DNA of 64,000 nt from Arthrobacter sp. Soc17.1.1.1 (GTDB lineage: Bacteria > Actinomycetota > Actinomycetes > Actinomycetales > Micrococcaceae), in NCBI RefSeq assembly GCF_036867195.1, contig NZ_JBAJII010000001.1, positions 2,914,001 to 2,978,000 on the forward strand. The letters run 5' to 3'. This document shows, in pieces, positions 8,917 to 16,756 of this stretch. Both the position numbers and the translations under genes were made by a program. The notes under the pieces are model-generated. The model was not told the DNA's origin and made no database searches. It saw nothing but the letters and a program-made list of their open reading frames with translations. Numbering within the stretch: the first letter of the stretch is position 1; the number at the start of each line of letters is the position of its first letter.

Positions 8917-8986
8917 TCCGTCGTGCGTGGTCCGTCGTGCGTGGTCTGTCGTGCCCGGTCCGACGTGCCCAATCCGGCGTGCCTGC
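8917..8986. repeat. Five degenerate 14-bp tandem repeats between kinase and regulator genes
   Basis: Units start at 8917, 8931, 8945, 8959 and 8973. The first two are identical (TCCGTCGTGCGTGG) and the others keep TCnGnCGTGC. The array fills most of the 173-bp gap between the histidine kinase and response regulator genes, just upstream of the regulator's ribosome-binding site. Confidence 0.8.
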
Positions 8987-9057
8987 GGACCGCGGCGCCG
9001 CCGCGTCCGTGCTGCCGCCAGCCTAGACGACGACCTCCGGCGGGTGGGGCGGACGGA

Positions 9058-10794
9058 TCAGGCACTGCGGCGGACGGCGATGGGCAGCCGGAGCCGCACC
9101 TCGGTGCCGTCCTCGTCGCTGCGCAGGTCCGAGGACCCGCCATGACGCGCCATCCGGCTGTGGATCGATTCGCGGATCCCGAGGCGGTCCCCGGGCACGG
9201 ACGCCGGGTCGAATCCGGGGCCGCGATCCCGGACGAAGACCTCGACGGCGTCGGTGCCCGCCTCGAGGTAGACGGACACCGCGACGCCCGCGTGTTTCGC
9301 CGCGTTCAGCATGGCCTCCCGTGCCGCCTGCGCCAGGGCGTCCTCCGCGGGCCCGAGGACGGCGTCGCCGACGGCCACGACGGCGACCGGGTGACCGTAC
9401 AGGTCCTCGATCTCACCGGCCATGACGCGCAGCCGCTCGGCGAGGCTGCCCGGATCCCGCGCGGGATCCGCGAACAGCCACTGGCGCAGTTCACGCTCCT
9501 GTGCCCGGGCCAGGCGCAGCACGTCCGTCTCGGAATCGGCGCGGTTCTGGATGAGCGCGAGGGTCTGCAGGACGGAGTCGTGCAGGTGGGCCGCGATCTC
9601 CGCTCGTTCCGTCTCCCGCACGCGGCCCGCGCGTTCCCGCTCGAGATCGCGCCAGAACTTCAGGCCCCAGGGGGCGAGGACCAGCCCGACGCCCGCGAGG
9701 ACGGCGAGGACGGCGACGAGCGTGGCGACCGTCAGGGTCCGTGAGCCGCTGCTGGACAGGGCGACGAGCACACCGACCACCACGAGCACGATGCCCGCGA
9801 TCAGCCGCAGCGTCCCTCCGACCCGCCCGGCTCCTGCACGGTCCATGACCCTGGCACGGCGCACCTCGTCCAGCTGGGCCCAGGCCAGGGCGGCGCCCGT
9901 CGCCACGACGGCGATGGGCAGGAGGAACCCCCAGTTGACCTGGACGCCGAGCAGCTGCACCACGAGGACGGCCGCGGCCAGCAGCAGGGCGGTGCCGAAC
10001 AGGATCTCGCGGCGGCCGGCGCTCATCGAGCGGTCGCGCCAGGAGTCGGCGTCGAAGAGGGCCGCGGTCCCGGGGCCGGCGGGAGCGAGCAGGTTCCGGG
10101 GCGACGCTCCCTGGGAATCACCCGCACCGCCCGCACCACCGAAACCGCCGAGGGCACCGGAGCCGCGGCCGACAGAACCGGCGCCTGGGCTACCCGAGGT
10201 GTCCAGACCTGCTGGGCTATCTGAAACGGCCGAGCCGGCAATGCTGACCGGGCTGACCGGGCTGACCGGAGTACCCGAACCACCTGGGCCGCCCGTGCCG
10301 GCTGCGTCGCCTGGGCTGCCGGGGCCGACTGGGCTGCCTGTGCTGCCCGTGCTGCCGGGGCCGACTGTGCTGCCCGTGCCGACTGCGCTGCCTGTGCTGC
10401 CCGTGCTGCCCGTGCCGACTGGGCCGACTGCGCTGCCCGTGCCGACTGCGCTGCCGGTAGTGCCGGTAGTGGTACCGCGAACGCCGTGCGGAGGGAGGGG
10501 CCCACGGCCGGACCCGGCGCCGGGTCCGGCGGGGCCGCCGATACCCGGGCCGCCACCCACACGGTCCATGAAGGCGGCGGGGCCGCTCTTCCGGCCCGCC
10601 TCGGCCGCCTTGTCCGCGGCGGTGGGTACGAAGATCCAGAGCCAGGCATACAGCAGGATCCCGGCACCGGAGGCGAGGGTCAGGACTGCCATACCCACGC
10701 GGGCCCAGGTCGGCGAGATGCCCAGGTGCACCGCGAGTCCGGCGCAGACTCCGGCGATCACGCCGTCGGATCTACGCAGCAGCGGAGGTCTCAT
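9058..10794 (-). CDS. PspC-domain sensor histidine kinase
   Basis: Membrane sensor kinase of 578 residues. A PspC domain with a hydrophobic helix occupies residues 1-60 (GVIAGVCAGLAVHLG). A Gly/Ser/Thr/Val linker of about 160 residues follows, made of short repeats such as GTGSTGSTGSAVG. Several transmembrane helices (about 265-385) precede a HisKA_3 phosphoacceptor (IAAHLHDSVLQTLALI) and a HATPase domain (AMLNAAKHAG, VRDRGPGFDP). PspC-fused HisKA_3 kinases paired with LuxR regulators are typical actinobacterial envelope-stress sensors. It is divergent from the PspC/LiaF-like gene across 124 bp. The linker is unusually long. Confidence 0.93.
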   Translation of the reverse strand: MRPPLLRRSDGVIAGVCAGLAVHLGISPTWARVGMAVLTLASGAGILLYAWLWIFVPTAADKAAEAGRKSGPAAFMDRVGGGPGIGGPAGPGAGSGRGPLPPHGVRGTTTGTTGSAVGTGSAVGPVGTGSTGSTGSAVGTGSTVGPGSTGSTGSPVGPGSPGDAAGTGGPGGSGTPVSPVSPVSIAGSAVSDSPAGLDTSGSPGAGSVGRGSGALGGFGGAGGAGDSQGASPRNLLAPAGPGTAALFDADSWRDRSMSAGRREILFGTALLLAAAVLVVQLLGVQVNWGFLLPIAVVATGAALAWAQLDEVRRARVMDRAGAGRVGGTLRLIAGIVLVVVGVLVALSSSGSRTLTVATLVAVLAVLAGVGLVLAPWGLKFWRDLERERAGRVRETERAEIAAHLHDSVLQTLALIQNRADSETDVLRLARAQERELRQWLFADPARDPGSLAERLRVMAGEIEDLYGHPVAVVAVGDAVLGPAEDALAQAAREAMLNAAKHAGVAVSVYLEAGTDAVEVFVRDRGPGFDPASVPGDRLGIRESIHSRMARHGGSSDLRSDEDGTEVRLRLPIAVRRSA

Positions 10795-10833
10795 AGCAAC
10801 ATCACAACATACAGAAGCCCCGAGGGGACCGCT

Positions 10834-10873
10834 CCCTGACAGGAATCAGGGCGTTCTCAGGGTTCAATCAGGG
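10834..10873. promoter_or_regulatory. TCAGGG operator array between the divergent PspC genes
   Basis: TCAGGG occurs at 10846, 10857 and 10868, spaced exactly 11 bp (one helical turn). An inverted copy, CCCTGA, at 10834-10839 forms a palindrome with the first (CCCTGA-6 bp-TCAGGG). The array lies between the histidine kinase (minus) and the PspC/LiaF-like gene (plus). This fits a binding site for the locus's LuxR-type regulator. Confidence 0.65.
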
Positions 10874-10918
10874 TCGGCCCCGATACCGCGCACCCGGCGC
10901 GGGAGGAAGCATGGAGGC

Positions 10919-12697
10919 ATGACCTCAGCACCGAACCCAGGCGGGCCGTCCTGGCAGCAAGAACCGGCCGCATCCGATCCGACGGGGCAACCCACGTCGT
11001 CGTCGTTCTACCGCTGGATCCGCAGCCTCGACATCACCCGGACACCCGACCGCTGGTTGGGCGGGGTCTCCGGTGGTGTCGCCCGCCGCACGGGTCTGGA
11101 CCTGGCCCTCGTCCGCGGACTGATCGTCGTCCTGGCGGTCTTCGGCGGAATCGGCGTACTGCTCTACGGACTCGCCTGGGCGCTGCTCCCGGAGCCCGAC
11201 GGGCGTATCCACCTCGAGCAGGCCCACCGCGGATCGTGGACGTCCGGGCTCACCGGCGCGGCAGTCCTGGTCACGATCGGGCTGTGGGGTCCGAACGTGC
11301 CCTTCCGCGGGGACGGCGGCGGGCTCCTCTGGACCCTGTTCTGGATCGGCGCCGTCATCCTCTTCGTGTACTGGATCGTGAATCGCTCGAGTGGCGGCAA
11401 GGCTCCTGCCGGGACCCCGGACGGAGGCCCCCACGGCTTCGGCGGCGGTCCAGGCCGCGGCCCTGTCCCACCGACCGGACCGGGTTCCACCGGACCAGGC
11501 TCCACCGGACCAGGCTTTACCGGGCCCACCGGTGGATCGGGATCGAGTGGTGGATCGGGCCCGAGCGGCTTCGGAGGTCCGGCGGGTCCCGCGGGATTCC
11601 CCGGTTCCACCGGATCCACTGGTCCCACCGGATCCACTGGTCCCACCGGCTTCGGGGATCCGGCCGGGACAGCCGAGGATCGGACCGAAGCGTCCGGCTC
11701 GTCCCCGGGGAACGACGGGCAGGACCTGACGCAGGAGGTCACTCAGGACGTGACGCAGGAGGTCACTCAGGACGAGGACACCTATCGGACCGTCCCCCTG
11801 CCGTACCGGCCCGACACAGGAACCCGGGACTACACCCAACCGTACGAGCCGTATCAGCCCTACCAGCCGTACCAGGGCTGGTCCGGCGCCTCGGCCTACC
11901 CCGGCCCAGGGGTCCTCGACACCACGGCCCCTCCCATCAAGGCGCGCAGCATCGACACCTCTCGGTCCCGCCCCTCCGGACCCGCCACCGCGCTCCTCAT
12001 CGGCGGTGCCCTGACGGTCGCCGCGATCGTCCTCGCGCTCGACTACACGAACGTGCTCGACGTCGCCGATCCGGCCGTCGTGGCGCTCGCGACGGCCGCG
12101 ATCGTCCTCGCCCTCGGCGTCGTGGCGCTCGGCATCCGGGGACGCACCTCGGGGCTGGTCGGGGTGACGGCGGCCCTTGCGACCATCGGTGCGCTCCTCG
12201 CCTCGTTCACCGTGACCGGAGGGGCGTGGATCGTCGCCCAGGAGTCCAGGACCACCCCGACATCGCTGCAGGCGGCCTCCGACGGGTACAGCGTCCTGGT
12301 GGCCCAGACGACGATCGACCTCGCCGACCTGCCCAGGCCGGCACGCGACGTCGTGGTGCCGGTCAACTCGCTGGCGAGCGACGTCACCGTGATCGTCCCC
12401 GAGGACGTCCCTGTCGAGGTGCGCACCCGCATGGCACTCGGCAGCGCCGACGCCCAGGGGGCACCCTCGATCACCGACTCCGCGTCGCCGCGGTTCGAGA
12501 GCGACGGCGGCGTACTGCAGCTGAGCAGCAGTGAACTGAACCCCGACGCGACCGGCGCCGCCCTCATCCTGGAGGTGCGCGGAGCCCTGAGCGACGTGAC
12601 CATCAGGACCACCCCGGGCGCCGACGCCGAGCCCACCCCCACCCCCAGCCCCGTTCCCAGCACCAGCACCAGGACCCCTGCAGGAGACACCCCATGA
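10919..12697 (+). CDS. PspC-domain membrane protein with LiaF/ToastRack-like C-terminal domain
   Basis: Probable envelope-stress membrane protein of 592 residues. Features in order are an N-terminal PspC domain (WLGGVSGGVARRTGLDLALVRG, near residues 42-95), two more hydrophobic segments, a Gly/Pro/Ser/Thr linker with collagen-like stretches (GSTGPGSTGPGFTGPTG), four hydrophobic segments (about residues 358-445), and an extracytoplasmic beta-rich domain (about 450-575) resembling the LiaF/DUF2154 or ToastRack fold. GGAGGA lies upstream of the ATG. It overlaps the next gene by ATGA and is divergent from the kinase. The C-terminal fold assignment is from pattern, not alignment. Confidence 0.85.
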   Translation: MTSAPNPGGPSWQQEPAASDPTGQPTSSSFYRWIRSLDITRTPDRWLGGVSGGVARRTGLDLALVRGLIVVLAVFGGIGVLLYGLAWALLPEPDGRIHLEQAHRGSWTSGLTGAAVLVTIGLWGPNVPFRGDGGGLLWTLFWIGAVILFVYWIVNRSSGGKAPAGTPDGGPHGFGGGPGRGPVPPTGPGSTGPGSTGPGFTGPTGGSGSSGGSGPSGFGGPAGPAGFPGSTGSTGPTGSTGPTGFGDPAGTAEDRTEASGSSPGNDGQDLTQEVTQDVTQEVTQDEDTYRTVPLPYRPDTGTRDYTQPYEPYQPYQPYQGWSGASAYPGPGVLDTTAPPIKARSIDTSRSRPSGPATALLIGGALTVAAIVLALDYTNVLDVADPAVVALATAAIVLALGVVALGIRGRTSGLVGVTAALATIGALLASFTVTGGAWIVAQESRTTPTSLQAASDGYSVLVAQTTIDLADLPRPARDVVVPVNSLASDVTVIVPEDVPVEVRTRMALGSADAQGAPSITDSASPRFESDGGVLQLSSSELNPDATGAALILEVRGALSDVTIRTTPGADAEPTPTPSPVPSTSTRTPAGDTP

Positions 12698-12936
12698 GCA
12701 CCTCACTGACCCGGCCCAAGCGGCGGGCACGCGTCGTCACCATCGTCTGGGGGGCCGTGCTCCTCGCCGTGGCCGTCCTGCTGCTCGTCAGCCAGTTCGT
12801 CGCCCTGGCCATCGACCCGGTGATCGTCGCCCTCGGCCTGCTGGTCGGCGTCGGGCTCGCCCTGGTGGCAGGTGGCATCCTGTCACTACGGACACGACCC
12901 ACGCCCGACGACCGCGACGACCTGCCGACCTACTGA
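12694..12936 (+). CDS. Small two-span membrane protein of the PspC operon
   Basis: An 80-residue protein with a basic N-terminus (RPKRRARVV) and two transmembrane helices (IVWGAVLLAVAVLLLVSQ and VIVALGLLVGVGLALVAGG), ending in an acidic tail. I recognise no family. Its start overlaps the stop of the PspC/LiaF-like gene by ATGA, so it is translationally coupled and probably works in the same membrane complex. A PspC gene follows 58 bp later. Confidence 0.85.
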   Translation: MSTSLTRPKRRARVVTIVWGAVLLAVAVLLLVSQFVALAIDPVIVALGLLVGVGLALVAGGILSLRTRPTPDDRDDLPTY

Positions 12937-12994
12937 CCGCGGCACACCGGCTCCGACCGAGCGGCGTACCAGTTCCTCCCACGAAAGGCACACC

Positions 12995-13234
12995 ATGGAA
13001 TCCTTCTACCGCATCCTCCGCTCCTCCCCCCTCAAGCGGGCCCCCGGCGGCATCTTCGGCGGTATCGCCTCCGGCATCGCCCGGCAGTACGGCTGGCGCG
13101 TGAGCTACGTACGCATCGCGATGCTGCTGAGCTTCCTCCTCCCCTTCATCGGCCTCCCGCTCTACCTGGTGCTGTGGCTGCTGCTCCCGGCGACGGACGG
13201 CACGATCGTCCTGCAGAAGGTCATCGGCCGCTAG
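12995..13234 (+). CDS. PspC domain-containing protein
   Basis: A 79-residue, nearly domain-only PspC protein: the GGIFGGIASGIARQYG core followed by a hydrophobic helix pair (IAMLLSFLLPFIGLPLYLVLWLLL). Third PspC domain of the locus. The start at 12995 is supported by AAAGG. It closes the three-gene plus-strand operon, which ends in a strong hairpin. Such proteins are thought to sense or buffer membrane stress. Confidence 0.9.
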   Translation: MESFYRILRSSPLKRAPGGIFGGIASGIARQYGWRVSYVRIAMLLSFLLPFIGLPLYLVLWLLLPATDGTIVLQKVIGR

Positions 13235-13255
13235 GGCTCCACGATCCGCGCGGTC

Positions 13256-13288
13256 GAGGGGGCATCCGCACACCGCGGATGCCCCCTC
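13256..13288 (+). terminator. Terminator of the PspC operon
   Basis: A perfect 14-bp stem (GAGGGGGCATCCGC and its complement) around a 5-nt loop, 22 bp past the last PspC gene and 20 bp before the next start. No long T-run follows. Confidence 0.75.
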
Positions 13289-13307
13289 CGCCGTGTGACC
13301 TGCGAGG

Positions 13308-14132
13308 ATGGAGAGCGTGCCGAAACCCACCGCCCGCCGGGCCCCCCGCCGGTTCCCCCGCCTGCTCATCGCGTCCTGTGCCTTCCTCTTCGTCTCCGGC
13401 TACTTCGTGGTCCGGTTCCCCGACGTCGAGGGTGCCGAGTACGCGTCCTACGGCTTCAACCTGCTGATCGCACTGCCGGCGTTCGTGGCGCTCATCCGTC
13501 AGTTCGGGGCGGCACGCGGGGCGGCGGCGCTCGTCGCCGTATCGGTCTTCGGCTACCTCATCGAGGGCTTCGGGGTGGCGACGGGCTACCCCTACGGCGA
13601 GTTCTACTACGGCGACCCGCTCGGCCCCACGATCCTCGGCCTCGTGCCGTACCTGCTGCCGCTGTCCTACGTCCCACTGGTCATCGGCGCTGTGGCCGTG
13701 GTGTCCGGGACGGGGACAGCCCTGCGCAGGATCGTCCTCGGCGGGCTGCTGCTGGTCGTCATCGACGGCGTCCTGGACCCGGGCGCAGCGGCGCTCGGCT
13801 TCTGGATCTGGCCGGGCGGCGGCCCCTACTACGGCATCCCGCTCTCCAACTACGCCGGGTGGCTCATCTCAGGGCTGATCGCTTCGGCGATCATGGTACG
13901 GATCGGCGGCCGCCGGCTCACCGAGGAACCCCTGCGGCCGGGACTGGTCGACAGCCTGCTCGTCTCCATGTTCCTGTGGCTGGGCGTGTGCGTCTTCTCG
14001 GGGCTCGTGTTCCCCGCCGTCCTGGCGACTGCCCTGATCGTCCTGCTCGTCCGGCGTCGCCTGCAGCTGGCAGGGACCGCGTCCACCGGACGGACGACGA
14101 CGGAGCCCGTGGAAGCCGCTCCGCGCAGCTGA
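13308..14132 (+). CDS. cruF: CruF-type carotenoid hydratase (bisanhydrobacterioruberin hydratase-like)
   Basis: Integral membrane protein of 274 residues with about seven hydrophobic helices. It matches the carotenoid-biosynthesis/CruF family by the charged membrane motifs FGYLIEGFGVATGYPYGEFYY and VVIDGVLDPGAAALGFWIW. CruF adds water to the isopentenyl ends of bisanhydrobacterioruberin to give bacterioruberin. It is tail-to-tail with a CrtI/CrtD-like gene, which overlaps a UbiA-type elongase gene; these three activities are the set that turns lycopene into bacterioruberin in haloarchaea. The GTG at 13317 is an alternative start. Confidence 0.8.
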   Translation: MESVPKPTARRAPRRFPRLLIASCAFLFVSGYFVVRFPDVEGAEYASYGFNLLIALPAFVALIRQFGAARGAAALVAVSVFGYLIEGFGVATGYPYGEFYYGDPLGPTILGLVPYLLPLSYVPLVIGAVAVVSGTGTALRRIVLGGLLLVVIDGVLDPGAAALGFWIWPGGGPYYGIPLSNYAGWLISGLIASAIMVRIGGRRLTEEPLRPGLVDSLLVSMFLWLGVCVFSGLVFPAVLATALIVLLVRRRLQLAGTASTGRTTTEPVEAAPRS

Positions 14133-14173
14133 GGCCGGTCCCCGCCCCTGCAGTCCTCCGGTGAGCGCGGCGG

Positions 14174-15652
14174 CTACGCCGGACCGAGCCGGGCCAGGAG
14201 CTTCTGCGTGGACATCATCGCCCCGCCGAGCACGGCCGGCAGTCCTCCGCCGGGGTGCACCGACGCTCCCACGCGCCACAGCCACGGCCGCACGGGATCC
14301 GAGTAGGGCGGTACGTGGAACGGTCCGCTCATCCACGCGGGATGCACTGCTCCGTACAGGGCCCCGCCGGCCGAGCCCTGCTCGCCGAAGTAGCCGGGAT
14401 CGAGGATCTCGTGGCTCCCGAAATAGTCCTCGATCGGCTCGGGCAGTCCCAGCACGCGCGTGGTCCTGTCCAGTTCGCGCCGCACGAAGGGGTCGTCCAG
14501 CGAGTACGTCTTCCCGTTGGCCGGTGCGGTGAGGAGCAGCGCGAGCGTGGCCGACGCGTTCGGGTACACCCCGTGCGCCGGGTAGTAGTTGGCGAACGCC
14601 ATGGTCTGCTGCGGCTCGTCGCCGGCCTCGAGGCTCGCGTACAGCGCCGCGGGATCGTCCGGCATGATCACGCCGTGGCGGCTCGTCCCCTCGGGCAGCG
14701 GCCGGGTGAGGACGGCGTAGATGCCGACGGCGGAGCAGGTGAGCTTCCGCGGGGTACGGGGCGGGCGGCCCGTGAGCAGCCCGCCGAGGCGGTGGGCGTC
14801 GAGCGCACCGACGACGGCGTCGGCCGGGTAGGTGCCCGAGGCGGTGACCACCCGCCGCCGTCCGATGCGCTGGGCGGGCTCGCCCGTGCGGATCTCGACG
14901 CCGGCGTCGACCGCGAGCCGTTCGAGGGCCAGCACCAGTTCGTAGATGCCGCCCTCCGGGATCCAGACGCCGTCCTGCGCCATGATGGCGGGCATGCTCG
15001 CGTACAGGGCGGGCGTGCGGGTGGGGCTCACCCCGGCGTTGAGGGTGTGGATCGCGATGACCTCGCGCAGGCCGTCGGGCAGCCACGGCAGGCTGTCGAG
15101 GTAGCTGCGGGTGGTGAGTCTCCGGCCGTACAGCCTGCCCAGCCGGCTCAGTGCGGGGTAGGCCGACGGGTCGAGCGGTGCCGTGGTCAGCAGGCGCGAC
15201 ACGTCCCCGCCGAGGACGCCGTGCTCGGCGGCGAAGCGTGCCCACGGTCCGTGCCAGGGGTGGCCCTCGGGTACGGGCAGCGGGCACGCCTCGCCCCGGT
15301 GGTAGTAGGTGCCGACCTCCTCGAGCCGTTCGAGGCGGAGGTCCGCGATGCCCGCGGCGTCGGTGGGCCCGGACGAGGGTGCGGTCGGCGAAGCGGCGCC
15401 CGTCGCGGCGGTGGACGCGGATGCCCCGGTGGTGACGGCGTCCAGCAGCGCCAGGAGCTCCTGCCACACGCCCGGGAAGGTGAGGAGGGACGGGCCGGTG
15501 TCCATGCGCTGCCCCGCCACCTCGATGCGGCGGCTCTTGCCGCCGACGTGGTCCGCGGCTTCGAGCAGCGTCACGCTGTGGCCCGCGCGGCCGAGCAGCG
15601 CCGCAGCGGTGAGCCCGCCGATCCCGCCACCGACGACGACGACCCGGCTCAT
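14174..15652 (-). CDS. crtD: Phytoene-desaturase-family carotenoid oxidoreductase (CrtD-like)
   Basis: FAD/NAD(P)-dependent amine-oxidase-fold carotenoid desaturase of 492 residues. The Rossmann motif VVVGGGIGGLTAAALLGRAG is at the N-terminus and the CrtI-family C-terminal signature VHPGGGLPAVLGGA is near the end. Its ATG overlaps the stop of the prenyltransferase gene (ATGA), so the two are coupled. In bacterioruberin synthesis CrtD is the 3,4-desaturase acting between elongation (LyeJ) and hydration (CruF). The specific reaction is inferred from its neighbours; CrtI itself is the alternative. Confidence 0.8.
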   Translation of the reverse strand: MSRVVVVGGGIGGLTAAALLGRAGHSVTLLEAADHVGGKSRRIEVAGQRMDTGPSLLTFPGVWQELLALLDAVTTGASASTAATGAASPTAPSSGPTDAAGIADLRLERLEEVGTYYHRGEACPLPVPEGHPWHGPWARFAAEHGVLGGDVSRLLTTAPLDPSAYPALSRLGRLYGRRLTTRSYLDSLPWLPDGLREVIAIHTLNAGVSPTRTPALYASMPAIMAQDGVWIPEGGIYELVLALERLAVDAGVEIRTGEPAQRIGRRRVVTASGTYPADAVVGALDAHRLGGLLTGRPPRTPRKLTCSAVGIYAVLTRPLPEGTSRHGVIMPDDPAALYASLEAGDEPQQTMAFANYYPAHGVYPNASATLALLLTAPANGKTYSLDDPFVRRELDRTTRVLGLPEPIEDYFGSHEILDPGYFGEQGSAGGALYGAVHPAWMSGPFHVPPYSDPVRPWLWRVGASVHPGGGLPAVLGGAMMSTQKLLARLGPA

Positions 15653-16515
15653 CGGTACAGCCCCAGCGTCAGCGCGACCACGAGCTGAACGCCCGCGACG
15701 GTGCCGGCGACGTACGGGAACGCGATGGAGTAGCGGTACAGCCGGTGCCCCGTCTCGGGGCGCGGGTCGCGGTACAGGCCCCACAGGAGCCAGCCGGCGA
15801 TCAGGGCGTTCACGACGGCGACCGGGATGTTCACCAGCGCGAAGCACACGGTCGAGACGGCCCACCACGCGCCGCTCCAGGCGACGACGCCGCGCACGCC
15901 GAGCCGCACGGCCGTCGTGGTGATGCCCACTCCCCTGTCCTCGTCGATGTCCTGCACGGCGTCGTACGTGTGCTTCGCGGCGCTCCAGGCCATCAGGCCG
16001 AGCGCGGCAGCCCACACCGGGCTGTCACCGAGTGCGTAGGGGACGAAGACGAGCGGGAACGCGTAGGCGGCGTTGCTGATCGAATCGAGGTACGGCCGCG
16101 CCTTGAAGCGCAGGGGCGGGGCGGAGTAGAAGACGAAGACGAGCGCGTAGAGCGCGATCCAGGCGAGGGCCGCCGGCGGGAGGGTCAGTGCGAACCAGGC
16201 GAGGAACGGCACGTTCGTGACGAGGACGGCGAGCCAGATGGCACGGACCTCCGAGGCCCTGATGCGGGCGCCTTCGAGCGATCCCTTGCGCGGGTTGAGG
16301 GCGTCGGTGTCCTGGTCGAAGATGTCGTTGACGCCGTAGATGAGCAGGTTGAACGGCAGCGTGAGCCAGACCAGGAGCGCGAGTGCCTCCGCCTGCCAGA
16401 ACGTGCCGGTGAGCCACATCCCGACGACGCCGGTGCCCAGGGTGTTGATCCAGAGGACGGGGCGGGAGATGTGGACCATGCGCAGCGCCGCTGGCGCAAA
16501 ACCTGCCTGGGGCAC
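15649..16515 (-). CDS. UbiA-family lycopene elongase (LyeJ/CrtEb-like)
   Basis: Membrane prenyltransferase of 288 residues with both Mg-diphosphate motifs, NDIFDQDTD (63-71) and DAVQDIDED (185-193), and about eight transmembrane helices. UbiA enzymes next to carotenoid genes (CrtEb, LyeJ) add C5 units to lycopene to build C50 carotenoids. The GTG start at 16515 has GAGGAGG 8 nt upstream. It is the first gene of the two-gene minus-strand operon with the CrtD-like gene. No crtE, crtB or crtI lies in the window, so lycopene must be made from genes elsewhere. Confidence 0.85.
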   Translation of the reverse strand: MPQAGFAPAALRMVHISRPVLWINTLGTGVVGMWLTGTFWQAEALALLVWLTLPFNLLIYGVNDIFDQDTDALNPRKGSLEGARIRASEVRAIWLAVLVTNVPFLAWFALTLPPAALAWIALYALVFVFYSAPPLRFKARPYLDSISNAAYAFPLVFVPYALGDSPVWAAALGLMAWSAAKHTYDAVQDIDEDRGVGITTTAVRLGVRGVVAWSGAWWAVSTVCFALVNIPVAVVNALIAGWLLWGLYRDPRPETGHRLYRYSIAFPYVAGTVAGVQLVVALTLGLYR

Positions 16516-16756
16516 TGCGGGCGTCCTCCTCGGACCGGCTGGGTGCGCATCGGACGGGCTCGAGCCCTCGTGCGCCGGACGGTCCCCAGCCTACGTGGTC
16601 GGCGGTACGCCCTCCGCCCCCGCCCTCGGGCCCGAGGGTCCGCCGTCGGACGGCGGAGCGGTGTGTGTCTAGAATCATAGTCGGGCCCGACGGCGTGCTC
16701 CTGATGGACCATCCATCTCCTCGTCCCACCTCCTCGTCAAAGGAACCCCACGCCAT

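Noticed and set aside
10160..10480. Repeat-rich DNA as a possible intergenic or foreign element
   Set aside because: It is in frame within the PspC-histidine kinase and encodes its Gly/Ser/Thr linker.
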